Of a stretch of 64,000 nt of DNA, positions 42,512 to 54,317 are shown one piece after another; the stretch's first letter is position 1, and each line of letters begins with the position of its first letter. The DNA comes from Areca catechu (lineage: Eukaryota > Streptophyta > Magnoliopsida > Arecales > Arecaceae), in assembly GCA_021397845.1 (NCBI GenBank), contig CM038044.1, forward strand, positions 62,099,851 through 62,163,850. The letters are read 5' to 3'. The position numbers were made by a program, and so were the translations under genes. The notes beneath the pieces were generated by a model that saw only the letters and a list, made by a program, of their open reading frames with translations, searched no databases and was not told the origin of the DNA.

Positions 42512-43109
42512 AACTCCTTCAAACCTCTTTTTTACTTGATTTCTTGAGCCCAAAATCATCTCTTTTATATCTTAAAACCTTCACTAGAACCCCATTGATT
42601 TTTGAAAATGTTTTGAAAATTTTTCTGGATTTTTTTTGGTTTTCTGGCTAGGTGTCGACACTTGACCAAAATCCAAGTGTCGACTTACGAACGAAAACCT
42701 GTGTTTTTAGGGCATCAACTATTCATTCCGAAATCACTTATTTTTGGTTGTATTGCCCTAGTGGTCCCCCTTCACCTTCTTAATCGCGGAATAGTGATTT
42801 TCCATCGTTGTCCCTCAATTTTTCGAGTAATTTTCTCTATTTCCTCTCATTTTGTCCAATTTCTTACAATTTCTTCACTTTTTTTTTTTGTGATTTAGCT
42901 GAATCTTTCATGTTCTTTTCTTTCATTCGGTCCTTTCCCGATCTTTGGCCATTTCCTTCTTAGATTCACTTTTCCTCCCTTTTAATTTTCCCTTCTTGGT
43001 CCGTTTCCCTTTTCTTGGTCCACTCCTCACTCGATCGCTCATCTTTCCTTTTGACCTTCTCTGGTTCACCCTTTTTTTCTTTGTTCTTTCTCTCTTGTTG
43101 TTCTTGGTG
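42512..43109 (+). other. Spacer between pol and env-like ORF of the SIRE-like element
   Basis: No gene. Pyrimidine-rich from 42820 to 43090, perhaps containing splice or initiation signals for the next ORF. Near 42652-42690 are two GTGTCGAC motifs like those in the SIRE-like and family-A LTRs. The short ORFs (42662-42898, 42945-43151) are low-complexity. Confidence 0.5.
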
Positions 43110-44583
43110 TCATGGGACCCCGCAAGCAGGTTGTTTCAAAGAAGAGGTTGAGCCAAGGTTTTATAGAGAGGAGATCTAAGGCTCGGTGTGACCCAACCAA
43201 GGCTCAATAGAGCAGTGAGCTGGAGCGAGTGCCTCCACCATGATCCCTGCTATAGAGAGAGTGTCTGGGAAGAACATTATAGGAAGCCAGATTATTGATT
43301 TGGATTTCTTTGACCGAGAGGGATTTGGCATTGGTTAGTTGCTTGGAGCAGCAGGTTTGACCTCCCTCTGCACTATGAAGGAGAAGTACTATCCCCATCT
43401 TATCAGGGAGTTTTATGGTAGCATGGCTACCAATGGACTGATGTGGAGCACTATTGTTAGAGGTGTGCAGATTTCTATGTCTGAGAGCACATTGAGCAGA
43501 GTTTGGAACATTCCTCTGCACAAGATTGCTACTACATGCATCGGTGATGGAGAGGCTGCATTTCAATGTGTTCTAGAGCAAGATGATGTACGCGGTGTAT
43601 CCACTATCATCGTGAATCAGTTATCCATTGAGATGTGCCTGCTTCATCATATTATTACGAGGCTCCTGCTATCGAAGACTAGTCGATTCGATTTTATCAC
43701 GAAGCGGGAGCTCATGTTGATGGTCTACCTCAGATAGAGGACTGCCATCAACATGCCAGTTCTGATGATGAGTCAGATGGGAGAGGCGGCGACTCAGCAT
43801 CATCTCTGCCTGCCCTATGGGATGGGGCTTACTCATCTTTCCAGGTCTTATGGTATTCCTTTGGAGGAGGAGGCCTCCAAGGATACATACTGATGTATAT
43901 GATGAGAGATCCTTACATCATATGGACTGCAGGAGGATTGCTGGCAGATGGGTGCGCAGGGAGTTTGGTCAGAAGCCAGACGAGGAGGATGAGCTACGAG
44001 TAGCAGAGGCAGGACCTTTTGGACCTACAAAGCATCTTACACCTCCAAGGCCTATACCAGTACTAGCTTCAAGGTCTGAGCCAGCCACTCCAGCACCAGC
44101 TACTGCTCCCCACTGTAGTGTCTACTTTTGAGGAGCATATTTGGCATCAGATTATAGAGGTCAGAGATGAGATTATTGGTCTAGTAGTCAGGACTACATA
44201 GCTCAGGATAGAGGTATAGGGACTGAGAGCACACACAGCTGATCAGCTCTCAAGCATCAAATAAATAATGGAGGCTGGTTTCACTGAGATATGAGATCTT
44301 CTGAGATCTTTTTTGCCTCCGACTGCACCTTCAAGACCTCCACATCCTCTGCTAGCAGATGACGATGACCACCTTGACACACATGATGACAATCCCGATG
44401 GTGATGGAGATGGAGATGGTGGTGGTGATGATTATGGTGGTGATAGTGATGGCAGTGATGATAGAGCTGGAGATTATCAAATTGTTAGCAGGGAGACTCA
44501 GACACCAAATGCTCCTATAGATGCTCCCAGAGATGTTCAGCTTGGCATTGCCTCAGTATTCCAGACACCAACAAAGACCTTTC
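43110..44583 (+). pseudogene. Env-like / plant-transposon-associated ORF of the SIRE-like element
   Basis: ATG at about 43115 gives MGPRKQVVSKKRLSQGFIER and basic residues. After frame changes the open part (43270-43737) reads IDLDFFDREGFGIG, YYPHLIREFYGSMATNGLMW, TIVRGVQISMSESTLSRVWN and LHHIITRLLLSKTSRFDFIT, then LPYGMGLTHLSRSYGIPLEE. The 'YYPxLVREFYxNM ... VRGxxI' pattern is that of a widespread plant protein family found in SIRE elements at the env position. An acidic end follows (DDDDHLDTHDDNPDGDGDGD; 44350-44470) before element C cuts it at 44583. No signal peptide or membrane segment is visible, so an envelope role is unsupported. Confidence 0.75.
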
Positions 44584-46824
44584 TGTTAGACGTATGCCCT
44601 GAAAGCCAAGTTGGCTTAACACATTTTAATTTTTAGGGCATGAACTTTGCACTTAATCTTTCTTATTAATAAAAGGGTATTAGTTTCATTCATATTGATA
44701 TGTCTATAACTTATCCATGGAGTTAATGGGCAATGACACATATTCTCAAGAGTTGAGAATCTGAGGCATGTGTCTTTATAGATTAACTCTTAAAATCTCT
44801 CGATTGTTGCAATATCACGAGGATAGTGATTGATCCGTTAAAATTGATGCACAGATCAATTCCTTTTCTGGGTAAATAGGTCTCTGACCTACAGTGTGGT
44901 GACACTGGAGTGAGAATGCAGGTAGTTGATAGAGATCAATGGTACTAAGCATGACCAAGTATAGGAACTTATACAGATGACTACTCACTTGTCAATAACT
45001 TCCTGATGCTATAGTTGTGTGAATAGTTCTTTGACCTAGAGTATCTAGCTACTCATAATAAGGTTGCTGCAGTTTGACAGTACAAACACATAGTTCCTAT
45101 CCATTCAGGACCTTGCGGTATTCGTTGGTTGCAGTAAGTTTATTGTAGGAGTAGGGTGTTCACTTGTAGGGATCTATCAGCCTTAGAAGTAAGGAATAAT
45201 CCTATACAGCTTAATGAGACTAAGTCTAGAAGTCTATCACCATAGCAGGGTGATAATAGAAAGGTATTTTCATTGGTATCATAATTGGACTTGAGTCGAT
45301 TAAGTTAAGTATATAACTAATGGGTTTGACGAGTATCAGTAACCAACATCATGTCGAAATTTTTGATAGAGGACCGAATCACATGGTAACTATACCTAGG
45401 GCTTCCAATCTTATTCTGCTGGGTTGCCACTACATACTGCTAGGTATCACTGGTGGATTGTGAGAGCCCATTAGGATCATTCTCAGATCGATGATCCTAA
45501 TTAGGATTGAGCTGAAATTATTTCAATCCATCGAAAGAAGTTTTGATGATGTATAATGGAGATTATAGCAAGTCTCATTACCAGACAAGATAGGACCTGA
45601 GGGGTCACATACATTAAGATCTTAAGTAACCAATCAGCAAATCAAAATGTTATTATAATTAAAAATTTTAGTACATTTGGACCTTGTTGTAAATGCTACA
45701 ATTAATTAATTATGGATTAATTATTAATTGAATTAAATTAGATTTAATATAATTAAGTTAGACTCAGTTAATTGATCCTAATTGAGTTGGGTCAATAGCC
45801 TTTTCGAAATGGTTCAATTGGATTTAAAATTGGCTTCGATTTGATTATCAAATCAATTTATTTGGACCATGACCTAGAGTTTAGTTGGACTGGGACCATC
45901 TCTCCTTGTCTCCCCCTGCCTCCACATGCTAACAATGTGGGCCCAAGTTCTTTGGGAGATAAAGAAGAGGGGCATGAAATCCAAGATGGGTTCTAAAAGG
46001 GAATTGGCGTGAAGAGAAAGAGAGGAGGAGGAGTCCTCTTTTACTCCTCTTAATTTTCAACCAGTTGAAATAAAACACAGGTGTTTTGGCATGGAGGACT
46101 TGGAGAATTAATTTACCAAAAATTATAAAAGGGAAGAGGGGTTGGCCAACCAAGTAGCTACTGCTTTTTGGCATGAAAAACTTCTCCCTTTAGGCATGTT
46201 CTCCTCTTGGGCATGTTCTCCGGAGAGTCTCTCTCCTGGGGTGCCAATTCCTCTTCTCCTTTTTATTTGTTTCTCTCTTCCTTGTGCGAGGTTTGAATCC
46301 TTCTCTTCAAGAGTGTTGAGAGGTCTTCTACATAAGAGGGAGAAGAAAGTAAGAGGTCCAAAGGTCTTGCATAGTCTGATTTGTAAGATAGAAGCCATAA
46401 GCCGGTCCATATTCGGATTGGCATAGTTTTTAAAGTGACTGATTTGTTGAAAGAGGAAAGGGCTACAAGGATCTAGTAGTTCAGTGCTCTCTACAACTTG
46501 GTTATGAGAGCTCTGTGTGGATACTAGCAGAGGACGGGCGATTGCGCGGCTCTAGTAGAATCCCGATTTCGATAGTGGATTGGCATATTTTTTAGAGCAG
46601 GCCAAGATAGCGATCCAGGTAAGATTTTATGTTTAAAATAATTTTATTTTTAGATCTGATATTTTTCTAATATATTATAGCATGTTAGGAATTTGTGATG
46701 AATAAATTAAATTTATTTATAAATTACATCATTAGATATAAAATAGTTTTTATGTCTACTTTCGCTGCATCAGGCTATTGATGCCGATTGATTGTAATAT
46801 ACTATTCCTAGGAGAACTCTAATA
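44584..46824 (+). repeat. Element C 5' LTR
   Basis: TGTTAGACGTATGCCCTGAA to about 46824, just before the primer site; the last dinucleotide is TA where CA is expected. The first 350 bp match 52160-52512 (about 90 percent by eye). Contains an AATAAAAGG near 44670 and a long AT-rich stretch (45640-45760) of ATTAATTAAT type. The ORFs at 45929-46426 are accidental. Length about 2.24 kb. Confidence 0.85.
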
Positions 46825-46825
46825 G

Positions 46826-46837
46826 TGGTATCAGAGC
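46826..46837 (+). other. Element C primer-binding site (tRNA-Met)
   Basis: TGGTATCAGAGC, an exact match to the usual initiator tRNA-Met complement, directly after the 5' LTR. Confidence 0.88.
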
Positions 46838-48318
46838 CGTGATTCTCCTTTCTTTAATATGCATGGATGAGAATCAGATCTGAAAAATATTCAGATTAGA
46901 TAGATTATGATTGTATCAAATCTATGCTGAATATGAGATTGTTCTAGCATAGAATTATTATGTTTTTAAATTATTTTCAAAATTAAAATCATAATTTTTA
47001 GATCTGAAAAACAAATTTAATAATCTGAAATTTAATTAATCAAAGGTTGCATAAGGTGACATAAGGTTGTCCTGCTATAGGGTTTACCCCCTATAGTGCA
47101 AAGGTTGTGCTACTTTGATGTATACTTGATTTTGAAAAAGGGTTATGATCGATTTATGATTATGTATGTTGTTGTATGCGATGCACTAAATTAGGATTTA
47201 GATCTTAAATATGATTCATGATCATAAGCCATTAAAGTCATGCACTTGAACCTAATTTTAAAATTGGTTTGATCTAGAAAATCAAATAAGGTGCATGAGG
47301 GTTTGGGTTGAACAAATTAGGTCTAGTCACGTTAAAATTGTTTTTAGATGATGTCTGGTCAGATCGATTCATTTGATAGTGAATCAATAAGTTAAGAACT
47401 AATTTTGTTCAGTGATAAGTTAAGAACAAGCTTGACCTAATTGAATCTTATCAATTAATTGAGGTCTAAGGATGGTTTTGATCATGATTTTTAATTTGGG
47501 CTAACTTTTTTTCAACCAACTAGTTTGACGGAAAGAGGGTATATTGGTAGAACCCTCCCATGGATCAAATTGACCTGGCCATTTGGTCAATTAAGTTTTC
47601 AAAACGGTCACTTTTGATTTGAGTTCACCCATGGTAGTTATTTTAGTCAAATATAAGATTGTGCTTACTAAATGTAATTAGTCATACATGAAATTGTGCT
47701 GACTTAATATAATTGATTAAACATGATTTGGCTAATCAATTTAGAAGAGACCTGAACCTAAGCTCCCCATAAATATTAAGTCTTAGGTCTTCCACCATTA
47801 TAGGTGTGCGGGTGTCCTACTGGTGTTGATTATTCTCGGCTAGTTATAGTGGTCTAGTTGTATCGGGAAGACACAATCACCCTATTAGGCATGATATGTT
47901 GCTAGGCACTAATGGGGTTGGGCCCAAAAAATGTGCATGTTGAGGGACTCAATGACGACTTTGTCTAGCAAGAATGGTGGGTATGATTTAACTAATGATT
48001 GGACCAATAAAATGGCATGTTGAGGTTCTATGATTTAGAGACCAAGATGCTATAATTTGTTTCAAATACATTGGACAAGAGTTGGCCACTTATTGGTGTA
48101 GCATGTTACCAATAACCGGGCATGGTGAGGTACCGCATATCGATGGAACCGTAGTACCAACTAGAAACCTAGAGTCACAGGATTCTGCATCTCCATGGGG
48201 AGTGTGTGAGATCCGAGAAAATAGTGGGAGTTCTAAAATTATTTTTAAAGACCCTAGAATAATTTTAATAATTAAGTATAAATCATCTAATTTGAATCTT
48301 CTACTCTTGTAGTTAACC
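46838..48318 (+). other. Untranslated leader of element C
   Basis: About 1.5 kb with no gene recognised. AT-rich to 47760, then a part with ACTAATGGGGTTGGGCCC and TGGACAAGAGTTGG. It has the same general order as the A leaders (mention of short alternating blocks before gag) but no clear alignment. Confidence 0.55.
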
Positions 48319-49000
48319 ATGTCTGCTTCAAATCCCTTGGTCCATATTCTAGAGATAAATCGACTTGTAGACCTTAATTTTAAAGATTGGTTGAGAAACA
48401 TCAAAATTATTTTGAGTTCTGAGAAGTTGGGCTATACGCTTGGCAGGAACCCCCTATCTTACCTGACCATCCAAATGCTCATCAAACAACTGCATATGAG
48501 AAATGGATGGAAGATGATAATAAGGTTAAGTGTTACATGTTGGCCTCAATGTCAAATGAATTGTAGAGCCAACATAAGGGAAGTCAATCCACGATCATTG
48601 TTTGACAATCATCAAGGACATCGAACAGCTTGAGAAGCTGGGCATTCCTATTCACGAGCTTTAGGTTGATTTGATCCTCCAGTCCTTGACTAGTTCATAT
48701 GCTTAGTTATAAACTATAATATGAACAAGTTGAATTACACCTTGCCTGAATTATTGAACATATTGGTATGCAATGAGGGGACCATGAAGAGTTCAAGGCG
48801 CTCTGTTTTCTCTGTGGAGCAGTCTTCCTCCAAAGAAAGTCTACTTGGAAGAAGAAGAAAATTGCAAAGAAGCAGAAGAAAGAGAACAAACAAAAGAAGG
48901 ACACTCCTAAGAAAGCCAAGGTTAGCAAAAGAAAATGTTTCCACTACAATATAGATGGCCAGTAGAAAAGAAATTGTCCTCTCTACCTGGAAAGCTTAAA
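48319..49000 (+). pseudogene. gag: Element C gag
   Basis: MSASNPLVHILEINRLVDLN, FKDWLRNIKIILSSEKLGYT is a standard plant copia gag start (Asn-Phe-Lys-Asp-Trp). A frameshift near 48475 leads to AYEKWMEDDNKVKCYMLASM, SNELQSQHK; then several frame changes and stops. The Lys-rich end (KKKKIAKKQKKENKQKKDTP) precedes a knuckle near 48935-48980 reading CFHYNIDGQ, then KRNC: the second Cys is Tyr, as in A1 and A2, and the His is Gln. Much of the central gag is missing compared with A1. Confidence 0.85.
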
Positions 49001-49500
49001 GAAATAGAAGGAGGATGCACCTTCTAAAGGTAAGTCCATACTCGTTATTGAATCTAACCTAACGGTTTCATCTACTTCGTGTTGAATTTTAGACTCTGGC
49101 TCTAGTGCTCATATATGAATTTCAATGTAGGGCCTGGAAAGAAGTAGAATGCTGAGAGAAGGTGAGAGAAACGTGTTGGAAATGGAGCAAAAGTTGCTGC
49201 TCAAGCCATTGGATCTATTCTCTGATGTTATACCTTTAGGATTTAGATTAGTACTTAGTGACTATTATTTTATTCCTGGAGCTAGTAGAAATTTGATTTC
49301 TATCTCTATGCTAGCACAGGAAGGATTTGAATTTATATTCAATAAAGACTTTTGTAGTTTTTATTTGAGAAATAAATTGGTTGCAAAAGTTATTTTAATT
49401 GACAGTCTTTATCATTTGCATGCCGATGCATCTTTGAATATTAACAACAAAATTAAAATGAATGCCATAGGACATAAACATGCTAGAGTCATGACCTAAA
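49001..49500 (+). pseudogene. pol: Element C protease
   Basis: ILDSGSSAHI keeps the catalytic DSG at 49092-49100, next to a stop. After a frame change an open stretch of 116 residues (49149-49499) reads DYYFIPGASRNLISISMLAQ, EGFEFIFNKDFCSFYLRNKL and YHLHADASLNINNKIKMNAI, the C-terminal half of copia protease leading to the pre-integrase domain. The central flap part is garbled. Confidence 0.83.
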
Positions 49501-50400
49501 CAATAAATATATGTGGCATCTAAAGCTCGATCATATAGGTTAACATAGAATTAACAAACTAGAAAGGGATGGGATCCTAGATTCAAGTAATTATGAATCA
49601 AACCCACCTTGTGAGTCATGCTTCAAGGAAAAATGACCATGTTATCCTTTGTAGGACATGGGAAGAGGGCCACAGAATTACTTGGCTTGGTACACACTGA
49701 TGTGTGTGGTCCATTTGATGTGTGGTTTAAGGATGGTTTTTACTATGTCATAACCTTTACTGATGATTGTTCACAGTATGGTTGTGTGTTTCTTATGAGA
49801 CATAAATCTGAAGCTTTTGAAAAGTTCAAAGAATTTAAGACATGAGATAGAAAAACAAACAGGTAAAGCCCTTAAGGTTCTTCGATCAGATCGGTGAGGT
49901 GAATAACTTAGTAAAGAATTTTTAGGTTTTCTTAAGGATAATGGCATAGTCTCACAATGGACTCTACCTGATATGCCTCAGCTCAATTGGATGTTTGAGA
50001 GGAGAAACAAGATATTATTATATATGGTCCAATCCATGATGAGCTTCACTGACTTGCCTTTATTTCTTTAGGGATATGCCTTACAAACTTCAATTTATAT
50101 TCTAAATAGAGTTCCATCTAAATCAGTTCCTACCACACCATATGAGATTTGGTATGGTAAGAAACCAAGTCTTGCTCATTTCAAAATTTGGGGATGTCAG
50201 CCTATGTCAAATGACTAATGGCGGATAAGTTGGAATCTAGATCTATGAAAGCTTGGTTTATAGGATATTCTAAAAAAATTTTAGGATATTACTTTTACCT
50301 TCCAGAAGACCATAATGTGATTGTGAGCAGACATGCCACATTTCATGAAAAATAGTTTATTCAGGAAGGTGGTAGTGGGAGGTTAAATGAGCTCGATGAG
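49501..50400 (+). pseudogene. pol: Element C integrase
   Basis: LDHIG-like and NKLERDGILDSS pieces with CESCFKEK form the HHCC region. The core: LLGLVHTDVCGPFDVWFKDG, FTDDCSQYGCVFLMRHKSEA (first Asp), a frameshift near 49840, VLRSDR (second Asp), QLNWMFERRNKILLYMVQSM with the catalytic Glu kept but the preceding Gly changed to Trp. It ends GYALQTSIYILNRVPSKSVP, TPYEIWYGKKPSLAHFKIWG and KAWFIGYSKKILGYYFYLPE. Several stops. All three acidic residues can be read, in different frames. Confidence 0.88.
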
Positions 50401-51460
50401 AAAGTCTCTGAAAAGTAGCCAACTATAGATCAGATCGAACCCAATAAACCAATTCACATAAATGCTCTTCCACCTCATAGGTCTATTAGAGTCTCCAAAC
50501 CTCCTGAAAGGTACTTGGATATGCTTATAGAGGATATAAAGGAAATGTTTCTTGTTGGGGACAAGGATCAATTGATTGATCCTAAGACTTATGATGAGGC
50601 GATGTTAGACATTGACTCTAAAAAATGGTTGAATGCTATGAAGTCAGAAATTGAATCAATGCATTCTAACCAAGTAGGGTCTTTAGTAGATCCACTAGAG
50701 GGTATTATACCTATAGGTTGTAAATGGATCTACAAAATGAAAATAGGTGCAGATAGTAAGGTAGAGACCTTTAAAGCTAGGTTGATGGCGAAAGGGTATA
50801 GTCAACGTGAAGGCATTGACTATCATGACACCTTTCACCAGTAGCAATGTTGAAATCCATCCATACATTGCTTACAATTGTAGCATATCATGATTATGAG
50901 ATATGGCAGATGGATATGAAAACTTCATTCCTAAATGGATATCTTAAGGAAGATATCTATATGGAGCAGCCTTTGGGTTTCACTTCCAATGATGAAGATC
51001 AAAAGATTTGTGAGCTGCATAGATCAATCTATGGATTAAAGCAAGCTTCTCGAAGTTGGAATACTCATTTTGATGATGCAATCAAATTGTTTATTTTATT
51101 AAGAATGAGGATGAGCCATGTGTTTACAGGAAGGCCAGTGGGAGGGCGGTGACATTCTTTGTATTGTACGTGGATGACATCCTCCTTATAGGGAATAATA
51201 TTCCCATGTTGACTTCGGTCAAAAGTTGGTTATCTAAGGAATTCTCTATGAAAGACTTAGGTGAAGCATCTTATATTTTGGGGATTAAGGTCTATAGAGA
51301 TAGATCTAATCGGATGCTTAGCCTTTCACAAAAACTGTACAAAGAGGAAGTGCTGAAAAGGTTTAGCATGGAGAACTCTAAAAGAGGAGTGTTACCTCTT
51401 ATCATGGTATTAATCTCTCCAAGAAAATGTATCTTAACACACTTGAAGAGATTCAACGCA
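50401..51460 (+). pseudogene. pol: Element C reverse transcriptase
   Basis: Three long open pieces: 50515-50844 (MLDIDSKKWLNAMKSEIESM; IIPIGCKWIYKMKIGADSKV; GIDYHDTFHQ), 50847-51152 (IWQMDMKTSFLNGYLKEDIY; ICELHRSIYGLKQASRSWNT) and 51149-51463 (TFFVLYVDDILLIGNNIPML). YVDD is intact at 51167-51178. DLGEASYILGIKVYRDRSNR and LKRFSMENSKRG finish it. The pieces are separated by single-base changes near 50842 and 51075-51150, so the decay is light. PPLEGIIPIGCK and KGYSQREGIDY place it with the A families. Confidence 0.93.
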
Positions 51461-52089
51461 TGAACAAGATTCTATATACTTCGGCAATTGGAAGCCTTAT
51501 GTATATCATGTTGTGTACTCGACCTGATATAGCTCTTGCTGTGAGTGTCACGAGCAGATATCGATCAAATCTAGGTGAAAAAAACTGGATAGCTATGAAG
51601 AACATTCTTAAGTACTTAAGAACGACTAAAGATTTGTTCTTAGTCTTTGGAGGGAGTTCAAAATTAGGAATAAAGAGATATACAGATTTAGACTTTATGT
51701 CTGATCCTGATGATAGAAAGTTTACATTAGGGTCTGTGTTTTTGTGCAATGGTGGGGCAACTAATTGGAAAAGTTCCAAGCAGCCCATCATAGCAAATTC
51801 AATAATGGAAGCAGAGTGCATCACTGCCTCTGAAGCTACAAAAGAAGCCTTCTGGTATAAAAAGTTTGTTGCAGAGCTTGGAGTGATGCCATTTGATGCC
51901 ATCCCCATATATTGTGACATTAATGATGCAATAGCTCTTGCTAAGGAGCACGGGTCTTACAAGAAGTCTAAGCATATTGAGTGGCAATTTCATATCATAT
52001 ACGACTACCTCGAGAAGTATGTTAAGGTGCAAAGAGTAAACTCCATGGACAACGTGGCAGACCCACTGACTAAGACTCTGAGCCAGTAG
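51427..52089 (+). pseudogene. pol: Element C RNase H
   Basis: Open for 220 residues with no internal stop: YTSAIGSLMYIMLCTRPDIA, YRSNLGEKNWIAMKNILKYL, KRYTDLDFMSDPDDRKFTLG (first catalytic Asp), TNWKSSKQPIIANSIMEAEC (Glu), IPIYCDINDAIALAKEHGSY (Asp) and KYVKVQRVNSMDNVADPLTK. All expected RNase H acidic residues are visible, and the length covers the whole domain. It ends a few bases before the polypurine tract. It is the best-kept coding piece in the window. Confidence 0.92.
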
Positions 52090-52142
52090 AAGGTTGAAGT
52101 CCACTTTGAAAAGATGGGACTTAGATATGTATCCAATTGGCT

Positions 52143-52512
52143 TTAGTGCAAGTGGGGATTGTTAGATGTATGCCCTGAAAGCCAAGTTGGCTTGATATAT
52201 TTTAATTTTAGGGCATGAACTTTGTACTTAATCTTTCTTATTAATAAAAAAAAATTAGTTTCATTCATATTGATGTGTCTATGAATCATCCATAGAGTTA
52301 ATAGGCAATAACACATATTCTCAAGAGTTGAGAATCTGAGACATGTGTCTTTATAGATTAACTCCTAAAAGCTCTCGATTATTGGAATATCACAAGGATG
52401 GAGATTGATCCATTAAAATTGGTGCACAGATCACTTTCTTTTCTATGTAGATGAGTCTCTGACCTATAGTGTGGTGACACTGGAGTGAAAGTGCAGGTAG
52501 TTGATAGAGATC
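52143..52512 (+). repeat. Element C polypurine tract and truncated 3' LTR
   Basis: TTAGTGCAAGTGGGGAT (52143-52159) is the polypurine tract; the LTR begins TGTTAGATGTATGCCCTG at 52160 and aligns with 44584 onward. It stops at GATAGAGATCA (52512), after which gypsy gag sequence follows. About 85 percent of this LTR is missing. Confidence 0.9.
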
Positions 52513-54317
52513 ACAGCTCTAGTGGTCATGCAGTCAATCCTAGCTTCTGACTATGACTGAATAGTTTAGGCAAATCAACACTATGTTTGACCGACTAGAT
52601 GAGCAATTTGAAAACTTAAAGAGAATCCATAGGAGTCGTACTAACCCTGGTTAACCTAAACCAACTATCCTTGGCCCTAGAACCCATCGATCTGAACCCA
52701 CTAAGATCAGTGCACCGAGTCAAAACCCCGAAAACAGTCAATTTTCCCTTAGCTGACCCACTCTTACTACCCCATTGGTTCATAAGGTGATATTAAAGGG
52801 GAAATACATATAACCGAGCCAGAGTTAGTTGACTATGAAAACACTAAAGCCATATTGGAAGGACAAGTGGACAAAGCAAACAATGAAGAGCCTAACCCTA
52901 CTACTAGAGCTCTACCTAAGGAAACACTAGAAGAGAGCCAAGCTATAGAGCCTAGTCCTGAAATTTAAGAACCTGAAGTAATTTGTGAGGACTTGATTTT
53001 CTTAATCCAACACCCTCAGGAGGAATTCATTTGATTTGTCCCAGTTGAAGATCTCTTTCCTGAAGTCATTGACTCATCCTTCCATAGAGCAGACCTTTTG
53101 TTGCTTGTTGATGTAACCCTACGTCTGAACCTTAGTGTCATCCCTATCCATCAAAGACCATTCCATGAATCCACTTCTTATTTCTTGCCCTATCCCAATG
53201 TCTACAATGCTTTTAGAACCATTCAATTCCACTTTGTTGAGGTTAGTAGGTTGCATTGATTCTCTGAGTATGTTTGATTTGCTACCTATGTTCGGAAGAC
53301 CCTTTGGCGCCTGCTAGGAACCAAGCACAAATTTTTGCATCCTACCACCCACAACCTGATGGCCAGACTAGAATAGGAACCAAAGTCTTAGAAATTTGTT
53401 AGGATGTCTGGTAGTCAAAATTATTGAAAATTGGGACCTCCTAATACTTTGAGTTTGCCTACTATAGGACCACTGATAAAAGTTTGTTTGAGATTGTCCA
53501 TGGGTATAAGCCAAAAAAGCCTTTAGATCTTATTCCCTTGCCCATGCTTGCACGCATTTCTGAATCTGCAAAGTCATATGCACGGCGTATTAGGAAATTG
53601 CATAAAGAAATAAGTTAAAAAATTAATGAAAGCAATGAATCATATGAGCATATAGCTAACTAACATAAATGTTTCAAAGAGTTTAATGAAGGAGGCTTTG
53701 TCATGATCAGGCTTCAACCTGAATGGTTCCCACTTGGAACCATGAAGAAACTACATGCCCATAGTGTAGGACCATACAAGATCATAAAGAAAATTATGTC
53801 TAATACCTATGTGTTAGAGTTACCACCTGAATTAGGTATTAGTCCAACCTTCAATGTCTCAGATCTTGTTAAGTATAAGGAGCCAATAATGATACCTAGT
53901 GAGCTATTTGGGCTTGATTCCATTTTTGAGAGTGACCCTACCCCTAAGTGTCCACCAGCTAAATTACCAGAATGGAAAGATAAGATTGAGTGGATTTTGG
54001 ATGACAAAACTATCACTACTAAAAGTAAAGATTATCAACGTTACTTGAATTGATGGCAAGGTAGTCCAAAATTTGATGATTCATGTATCACTCAGAGGAT
54101 TTGCAAAGAATAAACCCAGACTTACTAGAACATTACTAGAGCAGAGTTGAACCATACTCGACAGGATCGAGTTCTTCCCATCCCGGGAGAATTAGTGAGG
54201 ACACCAGAGCTAGGAAGAGACATCAGATCCCTCCAAGCTCATTATGGATCACAATGAGTAGTCTGTCTTCTTTTCATCATTAGTAATTGAGTCCTGTAAT
54301 TAAAATTAGTCTACTTT
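52513..54317 (+). mobile_element. Deleted gypsy chromovirus G4, without 5' end
   Basis: Same deletion form as G2: gag trace (TMTEXFRQINTMFDRLDEQF-like, 52545-52620), proline-rich linker, the unrecognised middle segment (52793-53250), then integrase. Integrase is entered near 53240 and reads KTLWRLLGTKHKFLHPTTHN-like, FGXVYYRTTDKSLFEIVHGY, then MIRLQPEWFPLGTMKKLHAH, SVGPYKIIKKI, PTFNVSDLVKYKEPIMIPSE (53703-54053) and the chromodomain-like WILDDKTITTKSKDYQRYLN. The LTR starts at 54193 as TAGTGAGGACACCAGAG (TG changed to TA) and is cut after 125 bp. Confidence 0.85.

Larger units (their letters stand above)
34654..44583 (+). mobile_element. SIRE-like Ty1/copia element, 3' LTR not found
   Basis: 5' LTR, primer site, gag with a long C-terminal coiled region, protease, integrase, RT, RNase H and a further env-like ORF after pol are in SIRE order. 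It inserted in a family-A LTR and was hit by two later insertions: a gypsy solo LTR (39010-40599) and element C (44584). The rest of the ORF and the 3' LTR are not seen after element C, so they were deleted. Catalytic residues of protease and RT are changed. Confidence 0.85.
44584..52512 (+). mobile_element. Ty1/copia element C, 3' LTR truncated
   Basis: 5' LTR, primer site, gag, protease, integrase, RT, RNase H, polypurine tract and the first 353 bp of the 3' LTR. It inserted in the env-like ORF of the SIRE-like element (left flank CTTTC). At 52512 its 3' LTR breaks off into gypsy gag sequence, so no right target copy remains. Its RT and RNase H are the most intact in the window. Confidence 0.9.

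Noticed and set aside
43339..43737. Single-copy host gene of 132 residues
   Set aside because: It lies after RNase H in a SIRE-like element, in the place and family of its known extra ORF.
45640..45780. AT-rich ATTAATTAAT stretch as an origin or MITE
   Set aside because: No terminal inverted repeats or target duplication; it is part of the element C LTR.
46142..46426. ORF of 94 residues near a TATA-like area
   Set aside because: Inside the 5' LTR of element C, no known domain, opposed by another accidental ORF.
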